Part shown: positions 40,520-48,627 of the stretch, one piece after another
Layout of the letters: the number at the start of each line of letters is the position of its first letter
How positions within the stretch are numbered: the stretch's first letter is position 1
Origin: Paenarthrobacter nitroguajacolicus
Lineage (GTDB): Bacteria; Actinomycetota; Actinomycetes; Actinomycetales; Micrococcaceae
Direction of reading: 5' to 3'
Length of the DNA stretch: 64,000 nucleotides
Assembly (NCBI RefSeq): GCF_007786235.1
Contig: NZ_VNFK01000005.1
Coordinates: 124,001-188,000 of the forward strand
The notes under the pieces: generated by a model
The model's input: the letters and a program-made list of their open reading frames with translations, nothing else
Told to the model about the DNA's origin: nothing
The model's database searches: none
Position numbers and translations under genes: made by a program

Positions 40520-42385
40520 ATGTCACGTGCAGTAGGTATCGACCTCGGAACCACCAACTCCGTGGTCTCTGTTCTCGAAGGTGGCGAGCCCACCGTCATC
40601 GCCAACGCAGAAGGCGGCCGCACCACGCCGTCCGTCGTTGCGTTCTCCAAGTCCGGCGAAGTCCTGGTCGGCGAAATCGCCAAGCGCCAGGCCGTCAACA
40701 ACATCGACCGCACCATCGCTTCCGTCAAGCGCCACATGGGCACCGACTGGAACGTCGCCATCGATGACAAGAAGTACACGCCGCAGGAAATCTCCGCGCG
40801 TATCCTCATGAAGCTCAAGAGCGACGCCGAGAGCTACTTGGGCGAAAAGGTCACCGACGCTGTGATCACCGTTCCGGCCTACTTCAACGACGCCGAGCGC
40901 CAGTCCACCAAGGAAGCCGGTGAAATCGCAGGCCTCAACGTCCTCCGTATTGTCAACGAGCCCACCGCGGCTGCACTGGCCTACGGCTTGGACAAGGGCA
41001 AGGAAGACGAACTCATCCTGGTCTTCGACCTCGGTGGCGGAACCTTCGACGTCTCCCTCCTCGAGGTTGGCAAGGACGAAGACAACTTCTCCACCATCCA
41101 GGTCCGCGCAACCGCCGGTGACAACCGCCTCGGTGGCGACGACTGGGACAACCGCGTCGTCGAGTGGCTCCTGAGCCAGCTCAAGGTCAAGGGCATCGAC
41201 CTCTCCAAGGACAAGATCGCCCTCCAGCGTCTCCGTGAAGCTGCAGAGCAGGCCAAGAAGGAACTCTCCTCCTCCACCAGCACCAACATCTCCCTCCAGT
41301 ACCTGTCCGTCACCCCCGACGGCCCGGTTCACTTGGACGAGCAGCTGACCCGCGCCAAGTTCCAGGACCTCACCAAGGACCTCCTGGACCGCACTAAGAA
41401 GCCGTTCCAGGACGTCATCGCAGAAGCCGGCATCAAGGTTTCCGACATCGACCACATCGTCCTCGTCGGTGGCTCCACCCGTATGCCTGCTGTCTCCGAG
41501 CTCGTCAAGGAACTCGCTGGCGGCAAGGAGCCCAACAAGGGCGTCAACCCGGACGAAGTTGTGGCCGTTGGTGCCGCACTCCAGGCCGGTGTCCTGAAGG
41601 GCGAGCGCAAGGACGTTCTCCTCATCGACGTCACCCCGCTGTCCCTCGGCATCGAAACCAAGGGTGGCGTCATGACGCACCTCATCGAGCGCAACACGGC
41701 TATCCCCACCAAGCGTTCCGAGACCTTCACCACCGCTGACGACAACCAGCCGTCCGTGGCCATCCAGGTCTTCCAGGGCGAGCGTGAATTCACCCGCGAC
41801 AACAAGCCGCTGGGCACGTTCGAACTGACCGGCATCGCTCCGGCACCCCGTGGCGTCCCGCAGGTTGAGGTCACCTTCGACATCGACGCCAACGGCATTG
41901 TCCACGTGTCCGCCAAGGACAAGGGCACCGGCAAGGAACAGTCCATGACCATCACCGGTGGCACGGCGCTCTCCAAGGACGACATCGACCGCATGGTCCG
42001 TGAAGCCGAAGAGCACGCTGCTGAGGACAAGGCCCGCCGCGAAGCTACGGACACCCGTAACTCCGCAGAGCAGCTCGCCTACTCCGTCGAGAAGCTTATC
42101 GCCGACAACGACGACAAGCTGCCCGAGGAAGTCAAGACCGAGGTCAAGGCCGACGTCGACGCCCTCAAGTCCGCGCTGGAAGGCACCGACGACGCCGCTG
42201 TGAAGACTGCGTTCGAGAAGCTCCAGGCTTCCCAGACCAAGCTTGGCGAAGCGATCTACTCGCAGGCCGCTGCAGCTGACGCTCCGGGTGCCGGTGCAGA
42301 AGGCGCTCCCGCTGGTGACAAGGCTGCCGACGATGAAGACATCGTTGACGCCGAAATCATCGACGAAGACGAAGCGAAGAAGTAG
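40520..42385 (+). CDS. dnaK: Hsp70 chaperone DnaK
   Basis: A 621-residue ATP-dependent chaperone. The ATPase domain (1-360) has [12 protein letters not shown], the phosphate-2 loop [15 protein letters not shown] and the adenosine motif [11 protein letters not shown]; the linker [15 protein letters not shown] leads to the substrate-binding domain, and the acidic tail ends in [12 protein letters not shown]. Length and actinobacterial style are normal. It heads the dnaK-grpE-dnaJ-hspR operon under HspR control; grpE begins 3 bp after the stop. AAAGGAAAA lies upstream of the ATG. Confidence 0.98.
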   Translation: MSRAVGIDLGTTNSVVSVLEGGEPTVIANAEGGRTTPSVVAFSKSGEVLVGEIAKRQAVNNIDRTIASVKRHMGTDWNVAIDDKKYTPQEISARILMKLKSDAESYLGEKVTDAVITVPAYFNDAERQSTKEAGEIAGLNVLRIVNEPTAAALAYGLDKGKEDELILVFDLGGGTFDVSLLEVGKDEDNFSTIQVRATAGDNRLGGDDWDNRVVEWLLSQLKVKGIDLSKDKIALQRLREAAEQAKKELSSSTSTNISLQYLSVTPDGPVHLDEQLTRAKFQDLTKDLLDRTKKPFQDVIAEAGIKVSDIDHIVLVGGSTRMPAVSELVKELAGGKEPNKGVNPDEVVAVGAALQAGVLKGERKDVLLIDVTPLSLGIETKGGVMTHLIERNTAIPTKRSETFTTADDNQPSVAIQVFQGEREFTRDNKPLGTFELTGIAPAPRGVPQVEVTFDIDANGIVHVSAKDKGTGKEQSMTITGGTALSKDDIDRMVREAEEHAAEDKARREATDTRNSAEQLAYSVEKLIADNDDKLPEEVKTEVKADVDALKSALEGTDDAAVKTAFEKLQASQTKLGEAIYSQAAAADAPGAGAEGAPAGDKAADDEDIVDAEIIDEDEAKK

Positions 42386-42387
42386 TC

Positions 42388-43047
42388 ATGCCTCACCACG
42401 GCAACGAAGCAGAGCACTCAGAAGGCAACGAGCCGCGCAAGCCGGTTATTCGTGACAACCGCAAGGTTGACCCGGAAACCGGGGCGGCCCGTCACCCCGA
42501 AGGCGAAGCTGCGGCTCCCACCGAAGGCAATGCCGCTCCCACGGACGGCGACGCCCTCTCCCAGGCTGAGGAAATCCTCAACGGGGTAGAGGTGCCGGCT
42601 GAGGAGTCGGTTGCCTCCGGTGCCGCGGCTGAAGCCCAGGCAGCGGAGCTCCGCAACGACCTCCTCCGCCTTCAGGCTGAGTACGTCAACTACCGCAAGC
42701 GCGTCGAACGCGACCGCGCCGTAGCAGGAGAGATGGCCGTCATCGGCGTCCTGAACTCGCTGCTCCCGGTGCTGGACGACGTCGACGCCGCACGCCAGCA
42801 CGGTGACCTCGAAGACGGCCCCTTCGCCGCCATCGCCACCAAGCTGGAAAACGCGCTGAAGACGTACGGACTGGAGCGCATCGCGGACACGGGTGTCGAA
42901 TTCGACCCCACCATCCACGAAGCACTCATCCAGCAGCCCGGCGAAGACATCGAGGTTGACACGGTCAGCCAGGTGCTGCGCTCCGGATACCGCTCAGGTG
43001 AGCGGGTCCTGCGTGCAGCCCAGGTGATCGTGGCTGTCCCGGCTTAG
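42388..43047 (+). CDS. grpE: nucleotide exchange factor GrpE
   Basis: A 219-residue protein that releases ADP from DnaK. After a long disordered N-terminus (about 80 residues rich in Glu, Ala and Pro) come the dimer helix AAELRNDLLRLQAEYVNYRKRVERDR and the beta domain with LLPVLDDVDAARQHG, GVEFDPTIHEALIQQPGEDIEVDTVSQVLRSGYRSGERVLRAAQVIVA, which are diagnostic. It is two bases from dnaK, so coupling is likely. A large inverted repeat lies between it and dnaJ. Confidence 0.96.
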   Translation: MPHHGNEAEHSEGNEPRKPVIRDNRKVDPETGAARHPEGEAAAPTEGNAAPTDGDALSQAEEILNGVEVPAEESVASGAAAEAQAAELRNDLLRLQAEYVNYRKRVERDRAVAGEMAVIGVLNSLLPVLDDVDAARQHGDLEDGPFAAIATKLENALKTYGLERIADTGVEFDPTIHEALIQQPGEDIEVDTVSQVLRSGYRSGERVLRAAQVIVAVPA

Positions 43048-43054
43048 TACCCTT

Positions 43055-43111
43055 CGAGATGGCAGTTCGTGACAGTGTTTCATTGAAACATTGGGATGAA
43101 CTGCCATCTCG
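43055..43111 (+). repeat. composite inverted repeat between grpE and dnaJ
   Basis: Outer 14-bp arms CGAGATGGCAGTTC (43055-43068) and GAACTGCCATCTCG (43098-43111) pair perfectly and enclose a second perfect hairpin TGTTTCA-T-TGAAACA (43076-43090). It sits inside a heat-shock operon, so it may be a transcription attenuator, an RNA-processing site that sets dnaJ-hspR levels, or a REP-like element. Confidence 0.7.
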
Positions 43112-43134
43112 TTCCCAATCGAAAGGAAACGCTC

Positions 43135-44121
43135 TTGGCCAGCCAGGACTGGGTTGAAAAGGATTTTTACGCGATCCTTGGTATCGCCAAGGACGCGTCC
43201 GACGCGGATATCAAGAAGGCTTACCGCAAGCTAGCCCGGCAGTACCACCCGGATACGAATTCCGGGGATGCTGCTGCGGAGAAGAAGTTCAAGGACATTT
43301 CCGAGGCTTACTCGGTGTTGTCGAGTCCTGAGGACCGGCAGCAGTATGACGCCATCCGTGCCATGGGCGGCGCCAGGTTTGCTCCGGGTGCCGGCGCTGG
43401 TCGCGGCGGTGCTGGAGCCAACGGCGGGTTCGAGGACCTGTTCGGCGGCCTGTTCGGTGGCGGGCCGGGCGCTCGTCAACCGGCGGGCGGCGGAGGTGGC
43501 ATTCCGCCCGAGTTCGCTGACCTGTTTGGTGGCGGCTTCGGAGGTGCCGGCCAGACCGGGTTCCAGCGGGCACCGCAGAAGGGCTCAGACCGCAATGCGA
43601 CGACGTCCATCTCCTTCGCCGGCTCCATCAAGGGCACCACGGTGAGCCTGCGTGAAAGCAACGGCAACGTGATCGACGTCAAGATCCCAGCAGGCATCAA
43701 GGATGGGCAAAAAGTCCGTCAGCGCGGCAAGGGTAACGTTGGGCCGGCCGGCAATGGCGACCTCATCATCACGGTGAGCGTGAAGCCGCACGACTTCTTC
43801 CACCGCGACGGCGACAACATCCGCATCCACGTGCCAGTCACCTTCGCGGAAGCGGCGCTTGGCGCGACGATCGAAGTACCAACCCTGGACGGCGACACCG
43901 TCAAGGTTCGCGTCCCGGCCGGAACACCTTCGGGTCGCACCCTCCGGGTCAAGGGCCGAGGCGTGAAGACGTCCAAGGCGACCGGAGACTTGCTGGTGAC
44001 AATCGACGTCGCGGTTCCTCAGAACCTCAACAAGGAAGCGGAAGAAGCCGTCAAGGCCTTCGCTGCTGCCACCACCGACGCCAACCCGCGTCACGATCTG
44101 ACCGCGAAGGCCCGGTTGTAA
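43135..44121 (+). CDS. dnaJ: DnaJ/CbpA-type co-chaperone without zinc fingers
   Basis: A 328-residue J-domain protein. The J domain is at 6-75 with H38-P39-D40 (RQYHPDTN), then a Gly/Phe-rich region (DLFGGLFGGGPG...), then two C-terminal beta domains (GTTVSLRE..., GDTVKVRVPAGTPSGRTLRVKGRG). The four CXXCXGXG zinc motifs are missing, so it is the class II type often found in actinobacterial dnaK operons; a zinc-finger DnaJ is expected elsewhere. The start is TTG 43135 with GAAAGGA 8 nt upstream; an upstream in-frame ATG at 43096 lies in the inverted repeat and is unlikely. Confidence 0.95.
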   Translation: MASQDWVEKDFYAILGIAKDASDADIKKAYRKLARQYHPDTNSGDAAAEKKFKDISEAYSVLSSPEDRQQYDAIRAMGGARFAPGAGAGRGGAGANGGFEDLFGGLFGGGPGARQPAGGGGGIPPEFADLFGGGFGGAGQTGFQRAPQKGSDRNATTSISFAGSIKGTTVSLRESNGNVIDVKIPAGIKDGQKVRQRGKGNVGPAGNGDLIITVSVKPHDFFHRDGDNIRIHVPVTFAEAALGATIEVPTLDGDTVKVRVPAGTPSGRTLRVKGRGVKTSKATGDLLVTIDVAVPQNLNKEAEEAVKAFAAATTDANPRHDLTAKARL

Positions 44122-44131
44122 GGAGGCGGCC

Positions 44132-44563
44132 ATGGGCATCGACGTCAACCAGCCGATCTTTGTCATCTCCGTTGCTGCGGAGCTTGCCGACATGCATCCG
44201 CAGACGTTGCGCCAGTACGACCGCCTGGGCATCGTCTCGCCCAGCCGTGCGCCCGGCAAGTCCCGCCGCTACTCCCAGAACGACGTCAACAAGCTGCGGG
44301 AGGTCCAGCGCCTCTCGCAGTCCGGCGTCTCGCTGGAGGGCATCAAGCGCATCCTCGACCTTGAAAACCAGGTCGCCGCGCTGCAGTACCGCGTGGCTGA
44401 ACTGACGGAGGAGCTCACACGCCGCCGTACGCCAGTGGACGCCCGCATCTTTGCTGCGGGAGCCGCGGGCGACGTCGTCAGCTTGTCCCGCGGGCAACGG
44501 CCCCGGGCACGATCGCAGGCTGTTGTGGTGTGGCGTCCGCGGGCGGGGGAGGGCCGCGGCTGA
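44132..44563 (+). CDS. hspR: MerR-family heat-shock repressor HspR
   Basis: A 143-residue repressor. The MerR-type helix-turn-helix is at residues 9-75 (FVISVAAELADMHPQTLRQYDRLGIVSPSRAPGKSRRYSQNDVNKLREVQRL...GVSLEGIKRIL), followed by a coiled coil (LENQVAALQYRVAELTEELTRR) and a basic tail. HspR binds HAIR sequences with DnaK as co-repressor, and the two HAIRs at 40350 and 40403 are its targets. GGAGG lies before the ATG, 10 bp after dnaJ. Confidence 0.96.
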   Translation: MGIDVNQPIFVISVAAELADMHPQTLRQYDRLGIVSPSRAPGKSRRYSQNDVNKLREVQRLSQSGVSLEGIKRILDLENQVAALQYRVAELTEELTRRRTPVDARIFAAGAAGDVVSLSRGQRPRARSQAVVVWRPRAGEGRG

Positions 44564-44572
44564 CTGTGGGAC

Positions 44573-44989
44573 CTACGCCCGGCTGCGGTCCCAGCTGACC
44601 ACCACGCGGGCGGCGCCTTCTTCGGTCCGCTCGACGTTGGTGACGATCTGCGATTCCTTGGCGCCCATGTTCCGGATCTGCTGCCGGTAGTCCTCCAGGT
44701 GCTCTTGCAAGGACTCCTCGGTCCACTCGCCGGGCCGCATCCTGGTGGAAATCTCTACGGGTTCTTCGGGGACCAGGATTTCCTTGGGCTGCTCCAACGG
44801 CGATGGCGAAGGTTCCGGCGTCGAGGCCTGCGGAAACAGCATCCTGAAAGCAAAAACTCCACCCGCCACACCAGCGACAAGTCCCGCGGCCACAAGCCAC
44901 AATGCCCGTCCCGGACGCCGCTTGCCAACGGCAATGGGCTCGGTTCCTGACTTCTGGTGAATCAGCTTCCTGGCGTTTCTTTGTGCCAT
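44573..44989 (-). CDS. membrane-anchored protein of unknown function
   Basis: A 138-residue protein with a basic cytoplasmic start (QRNARKLIHQK...KRRPGRALW), one membrane helix (LVAAGLVAGVAGGVFAFRMLF, about 31-51), a Pro/Glu/Ser-rich linker, and a small C-terminal domain (GEWTEESLQEHLEDYRQQIRNMGAKESQIVTNVERTEEGAARVVVSWD). It converges on hspR with 9 bp between stops. No family recognised. Confidence 0.75.
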   Translation of the reverse strand: MAQRNARKLIHQKSGTEPIAVGKRRPGRALWLVAAGLVAGVAGGVFAFRMLFPQASTPEPSPSPLEQPKEILVPEEPVEISTRMRPGEWTEESLQEHLEDYRQQIRNMGAKESQIVTNVERTEEGAARVVVSWDRSRA

Positions 44990-45164
44990 GTGAGTTCAGC
45001 TTTCCAATCGGCGTTCGGTAGTCCGTGCTCGTGGGGTATGAAAGGCCCGCCAGTCCATCGTAAGCAGGCTTAGCACTCGCCGTCGATGTCGCCATCCAAT
45101 ACTGGCCTGGGGGCAAGCGCTCCCTGGCTTCAGCAGCAGCGGCCTTGGGCAGAAGAGGCGTGCG

Positions 45165-45983
45165 CTAGACCAGCCCGCCACGCTCTCCAATGGCAGCCTC
45201 CAAGGATCGAAGCACTGCGAATGGAACTATCGCGCTGGTCCGGGGATTGTCCGGGCTGGGATTGTTCCGCATTTCGAATCGATACTCTCCACTGGGGCCG
45301 TTCGCTTCGATGATGTGGGTGGTCAGCGCCGCGGCCGGGTCCGCGGTGAGCCGCACCTGGACGTTGTCCCAATTCCCCACGGCCTCAGCCACCGCCGCGG
45401 CCACATTCAGTGAGCGGGGGAAAAGTCGCGCCGCTTCCTGCGCCGAGCCAAGGAACACTTCCAGGGGCTCTCCCGTGGCGCGGATTCGTTGTGCTTCGGC
45501 TTGGTCCATCCATGGTTGGATCAGGGTCTCGGGAAGCTTGGTTGTCGAGACCAGGACGGAATCATAGTCCGCCTCCCGTGCCCCCGCGCCAAGGATGTCC
45601 AGCCCGCCTACTGCGCCGGAAGTCATGAACAAGCGCCCGGGGCCGCTTGCATGCAATCGCTCTGCCAGGGGCTGGTCGGCCAGGGCGCCAATGGATGTCA
45701 TCAGGAAGTCAACGCCGGCGCTAAGAATCTTCTCGGCATATTCGGACACCGCCGCCTGTCCGGCACATTCCACTATCAAGTCGCAGTGCTCCAAGGCCAT
45801 CTCCAAGGTCAAGGTGGTTCCAGGGCGTTCGACGGCGGAATGTGCCTTCGTGGGGTCGCTGCGGCCGATGATCCCCACCAGTTCGGCGCCATGGACCTTG
45901 CCGGCGGCGATGTCCTCTGCAACGCGGGCGCCAATGGCGCCGTAGCCAATAATTCCAATGCGATGGGAGGTTGCTGCTGTCAT
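45165..45983 (-). CDS. aspartate-dehydrogenase-like NAD(P) oxidoreductase (NadX/DUF108)
   Basis: A 272-residue protein of the aspartate dehydrogenase family: NAD-binding GYGAIG at 13-18, TSGAVGGLDILGAGA near 115, LFPRSLNVAAAVAEA near 185 and the C-terminal ANGPSGEYRFEMRNNPSPDNPRTSAIVPFAVLRSL. Known members release ammonia from L-aspartate to give oxaloacetate or iminoaspartate. A group of them sits in catabolic operons with cupin, ThDP-enzyme, SDR and Rieske genes, as here, and may act on another amino or keto acid. ATG 45983 is chosen; an in-frame GTG at 46016 lies inside a perfect palindrome. Same strand as marR just upstream. Confidence 0.85.
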   Translation of the reverse strand: MTAATSHRIGIIGYGAIGARVAEDIAAGKVHGAELVGIIGRSDPTKAHSAVERPGTTLTLEMALEHCDLIVECAGQAAVSEYAEKILSAGVDFLMTSIGALADQPLAERLHASGPGRLFMTSGAVGGLDILGAGAREADYDSVLVSTTKLPETLIQPWMDQAEAQRIRATGEPLEVFLGSAQEAARLFPRSLNVAAAVAEAVGNWDNVQVRLTADPAAALTTHIIEANGPSGEYRFEMRNNPSPDNPRTSAIVPFAVLRSLEAAIGERGGLV

Positions 45984-46000
45984 TCCTGTATCGCTTTCCG

Positions 46001-46016
46001 GTGTCAGCGCTGACAC
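46001..46016. promoter_or_regulatory. perfect 16-bp palindrome upstream of the aspartate-dehydrogenase-like gene
   Basis: GTGTCAGCGCTGACAC is fully symmetric and ends 17 bp before the ATG (on the minus strand). Its half-site GTGTCA recurs, with wider spacing, upstream of the cupin gene (46807-46828), so the two may bind a common regulator. Confidence 0.55.
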
Positions 46017-46059
46017 CTGTTGGGGAGTTCCGGAAGCCAGCTGTCGCTGCTGGTTTTGC

Positions 46060-46638
46060 CTAGCTGGGATCCATGGTGGACGGACGGTCCGATGGTGCCT
46101 CGAGGTTGGTCAGTGCGGGATTTCCGGACTCGAATTCGTCGATGGATGCGGATACTTTTCGAAGGAGGGTGCTCAGTTGGTTGACTTCTTTAGAGCTGAG
46201 CCCCTCCAGCATTTGGCGCTGAGTGGCAAGGTGTTCCGCGAAGATCGAATCGATCACTTCCTTGCCGTGGGACGTCAGCTGCGCGTAAACCACGCGGCGG
46301 TCTGTGCGGGTCCGCACGCGCTCAATGAGGTTCTGTTCCTCCATGCGGTCAAGCCTGAAAGTGATGCCGCCAGTGGTCAGCATGGAGGAACTGGCCAGCT
46401 CGCCGGCGGTCTTCCGGTGCGGTTCGCCTGAGCGGCGCAGGTTGGCAAGGACGTCAAACGAGGCAAGCGTAAGGCCGTACTTCTCAAAGACTGAATTTTC
46501 GATCACGCGTTGCTTGATAATGATGCGGGCCAGGCGTCCGAAGACTCCGATGGTTCCGGCGTCGAGTTCCGGCCTCTCCCGTGCCCAGTCCTCAAGAATG
46601 CTGTCCACTGCGTCGCTGATATCTGCCTGCTTGCCCAT
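46060..46638 (-). CDS. MarR-family regulator of the catabolic locus
   Basis: A 192-residue winged-helix regulator. The core spans residues 35-135: VIENSVFEKYGLTLASFDVLANLRRSGEPHRKTAGELASSSMLTTGGITFRLDRMEEQNLIERVRTRTDRRVVYAQLT, with the usual recognition helix and wing. It is transcribed away from the cupin gene and lies between that gene and the aspartate-dehydrogenase-like gene. CTTAG-type dyads occur in its own promoter, in the cupin promoter and in the transporter promoter 14 kb away, so it is the best candidate for the pathway regulator. Confidence 0.88.
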   Translation of the reverse strand: MGKQADISDAVDSILEDWARERPELDAGTIGVFGRLARIIIKQRVIENSVFEKYGLTLASFDVLANLRRSGEPHRKTAGELASSSMLTTGGITFRLDRMEEQNLIERVRTRTDRRVVYAQLTSHGKEVIDSIFAEHLATQRQMLEGLSSKEVNQLSTLLRKVSASIDEFESGNPALTNLEAPSDRPSTMDPS

Positions 46639-46678
46639 ACTTGTCCGCTCTCATGTCTGTGTGCCCTTTATCCACATA

Positions 46679-46706
46679 ACTTAGCACTGACCTTCTCAGT
46701 CTAAGA
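46679..46706. promoter_or_regulatory. MarR-type boxes in the marR promoter
   Basis: Two adjacent imperfect boxes: ACTTAGCACTGACC (46679-46692) and TCTCAGTCTAAGA (46694-46706). Both resemble TCTTAGTACTAAGA, the perfect palindrome upstream of the transporter operon at 60719. The pair also forms a larger dyad (ACTGA-N5-TCAGT). Confidence 0.5.
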
Positions 46707-46762
46707 AAGGTTGATAGGAAGAATCTTTCAGGGCAGCGCAGGGCCTTGTCACTCGGTTCTAA

Positions 46763-46828
46763 TTATCTTAGGGTTGAGATAACTAAATCTGAGGAGATAG
46801 TTGCGCGTGTCATTGAAGACAATGACAC
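46763..46828 (+). promoter_or_regulatory. cupin promoter region with two inverted repeats
   Basis: The first dyad has arms TTATCTTA (46763-46770) and TGAGATAA (46775-46782), 7 of 8 paired, with the CTTAG core. The second is a perfect 9-bp repeat, GTGTCATTG-AAGA-CAATGACAC (46807-46828), about 30 bp before the cupin ATG; it shares GTGTCA with the palindrome at 46001. Confidence 0.55.
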
Positions 46829-46857
46829 CAAGGCAGTAGTAACGAGAGAGGTCCATC

Positions 46858-47382
46858 ATGAGTGAAGCTGTTGAAACCCGGGAAACCACCCCCGAACTTG
46901 AAGAGATGATTGATGCATCCATCGCTTCGCGGGAGACCCGCCAGGTCGATTTCGACACCCTCAAGTTCCAGACGAAAATGGGCGACAAATTCCGTCGCGG
47001 CCAGGTTCGCTATATCGGTTCGGGTGCCACCGGTGATCACTCCGGAGACACCAACGTGCTCCCGCCCGATCACTTCACCTTTTCCAACATGGTCCTTCCG
47101 GCCGGCTGTGTTGGCCCGGAACACACCCACCCGGATGTCGAGGAAGTGTTCTTCGTTCTTGAGGGACGCGTCGAATTCAGCGTCCACGACGTCGAGGACG
47201 GCACTAAAAAGGCGAGCCGTACTCTTGGCTACCGCGACCTTATCCGCGTGCCGGCAGGAGTGCCGCGCAGCCTGCGTACTGTGAGCGATGAGGACGCCCT
47301 GATTTGCGTCATCATAGGCTCGAAGAAGCCGGAGATTCCGTTCTACCCTCCGACCTCTGAGATGCACGGCGTGACCCGCTGA
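46858..47382 (+). CDS. cupin-domain protein of the catabolic locus
   Basis: A 174-residue single-domain cupin. The metal-binding motif is PEHTHPDVEEVFFVLEGRVEF with H89, H91 and E95; the second cupin motif appears in GYRDLIRVPAGVPRSLRTVSD. Such proteins are dioxygenases, isomerases or metabolite-binding proteins; the role here is unknown. GAGAGG precedes the ATG. It is the only plus-strand gene of the catabolic locus and is divergent from marR, with three dyads in the intergenic region. Confidence 0.85.
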   Translation: MSEAVETRETTPELEEMIDASIASRETRQVDFDTLKFQTKMGDKFRRGQVRYIGSGATGDHSGDTNVLPPDHFTFSNMVLPAGCVGPEHTHPDVEEVFFVLEGRVEFSVHDVEDGTKKASRTLGYRDLIRVPAGVPRSLRTVSDEDALICVIIGSKKPEIPFYPPTSEMHGVTR

Positions 47383-47399
47383 CCATATGACCCACCGGA

Positions 47400-47433
47400 C
47401 GCCCGGATCCGCCGAAATGGCTGGATCCGGGCG
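47400..47433 (+). terminator. terminator of the cupin gene
   Basis: Perfect 11-bp arms CGCCCGGATCC (47400-47410) and GGATCCGGGCG (47423-47433), with an inner GCC-GGC pair and the loop GAAAT, followed by TTTCCC. A strong factor-independent terminator for the plus strand, able to act on the opposite strand as well. Confidence 0.8.
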
Positions 47434-47456
47434 TTTCCCGTTGGGGCATGCACCCA

Positions 47457-47490
47457 AGGACGGGTCCCTGGCATGCCAGGGACCCGTCCT
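47457..47490. terminator. 34-bp perfect palindrome between convergent operons
   Basis: A fully symmetric 34-bp sequence with centre GGCATGCC and no loop bases. CACCCA flanks it on both sides as a direct repeat. It probably ends the long Rieske operon on the minus strand, but no T-run is seen. Confidence 0.65.
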
Positions 47491-47514
47491 CACCCAAGCG
47501 CCTCCCGGGGGAAG

Positions 47515-48624
47515 TTACAGGGCCTCGAGCTTGGCGGCCTGCTCCCGCGCATCAGCCTGATAGATCCTTCTGATCCTGGCTACGCCAAGATCATGCTGGT
47601 AAAGGTTCTCTTCCCGATCGGCGTCAGCGGCCAAGGCCTCCAGGACTTCACGATCCTGTTCCAAGACAACCCAGTGCTTTTCCTCGAGTGTGGCCTTGTA
47701 CATGAATCGCCACACATCCCGCTCCCAGCCGGAAACGCGTCGCGTACGCCAGTGGAAGACCGCCGATGTCTGCTGGTCAATCGGTGTGGACATGCCGACG
47801 ATGCCGAAGACGCCGCCAGGTCCGGCCGACTCTGCGTATGGAATCTCCAGGTCCACGTAGTCCATGCCTTCGCGGCAGAACTCCACCCAGTCGAAATTGA
47901 CTCCGCGCTGGTCCGTTTTCTCGAAGAAGAAGCCTCGGTCCGTTTCGCGGATGCGGAAACGTGCGCTCGTGTCGCCGCCGGACATCGAATGGGATTCCCT
48001 ATGGAGGAAAGCGCCGTGCATCGGGTCCAGGACGTTGTCCATGTAGAAGCGCCATGGTCCCTTCCATTCGGCATAGTTGGAAAACCAAGAGACCTCGGGA
48101 TCCGCCAATCGGTCGGGGAGCTTGAATTCCGGTACTTCGGAATCTTCGGTAAGGGGCATGAAAGCAAAGACCATCTCAGCGGCCTCCACAACAGCAAGCG
48201 AGACGGTGGCGGTCTTGCCCTCAAGAGCGCAACCAGGCATCCCCGGGACGGAAACAACTTTGCCGGACCCATCCACCTGTACACCGTGGTACTTGCAGGC
48301 CACACGGTCTCCCAAATGCTGGCCCACGGAAAGTGGAGCACTTCGATGAGGGCATCGGTCCTCGAGCATGCGGACCCGCCCCAAGGCGTCACGGAACAGC
48401 AGCCAATCGACGTTCAGGCGTTTCACCTTGACCATGGCTCCCGTGCCCACAAATCTGGAAGGGATAATGGGGTACCAGCGATCCCGCAGGCCCGTCGAAG
48501 CCAGTTCGGCGGCGTCCATTTGGTGGCGGACGCCCACTGCGTATTTCTTCTTCCCAAGTGGTCGCGACGCCGGGGTGGGGACGGTGCCCGGATGTTCGGT
48601 GGTGGCGGATGTTGTCATTGTCAT
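47515..48624 (-). CDS. Rieske non-heme iron oxygenase, terminal component
   Basis: A 369-residue aromatic-ring-hydroxylating-type oxygenase. The [2Fe-2S] Rieske site is C91-X-H93 and C110-X2-H113 (DRCPHRSA... CKYHGVQV); the mononuclear iron site is DNVLDPMHGAFLH with H203 and H208. It is most like the single-component VanA/phthalate-oxygenase-like group, which hydroxylate or demethylate aromatic acids with electrons from a plant-ferredoxin-type reductase; such a reductase is encoded in the same operon (54609). It is the last gene of the minus-strand operon. The substrate is unknown. Confidence 0.92.
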   Translation of the reverse strand: MTMTTSATTEHPGTVPTPASRPLGKKKYAVGVRHQMDAAELASTGLRDRWYPIIPSRFVGTGAMVKVKRLNVDWLLFRDALGRVRMLEDRCPHRSAPLSVGQHLGDRVACKYHGVQVDGSGKVVSVPGMPGCALEGKTATVSLAVVEAAEMVFAFMPLTEDSEVPEFKLPDRLADPEVSWFSNYAEWKGPWRFYMDNVLDPMHGAFLHRESHSMSGGDTSARFRIRETDRGFFFEKTDQRGVNFDWVEFCREGMDYVDLEIPYAESAGPGGVFGIVGMSTPIDQQTSAVFHWRTRRVSGWERDVWRFMYKATLEEKHWVVLEQDREVLEALAADADREENLYQHDLGVARIRRIYQADAREQAAKLEAL

Positions 48625-48627
48625 GTC

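Noticed and set aside
40523..42016. 497-codon open frame antisense to dnaK
   Set aside because: Long antisense frames arise in GC-rich codon-biased genes; it has no ribosome site, its composition is a mirror of dnaK, and dnaK itself is certain.
40523..44989. possible CIRCE element for HrcA control of the chaperone operon
   Set aside because: No TTAGCACTC-N9-GAGTGCTAA found; the HAIR sites and hspR explain regulation.
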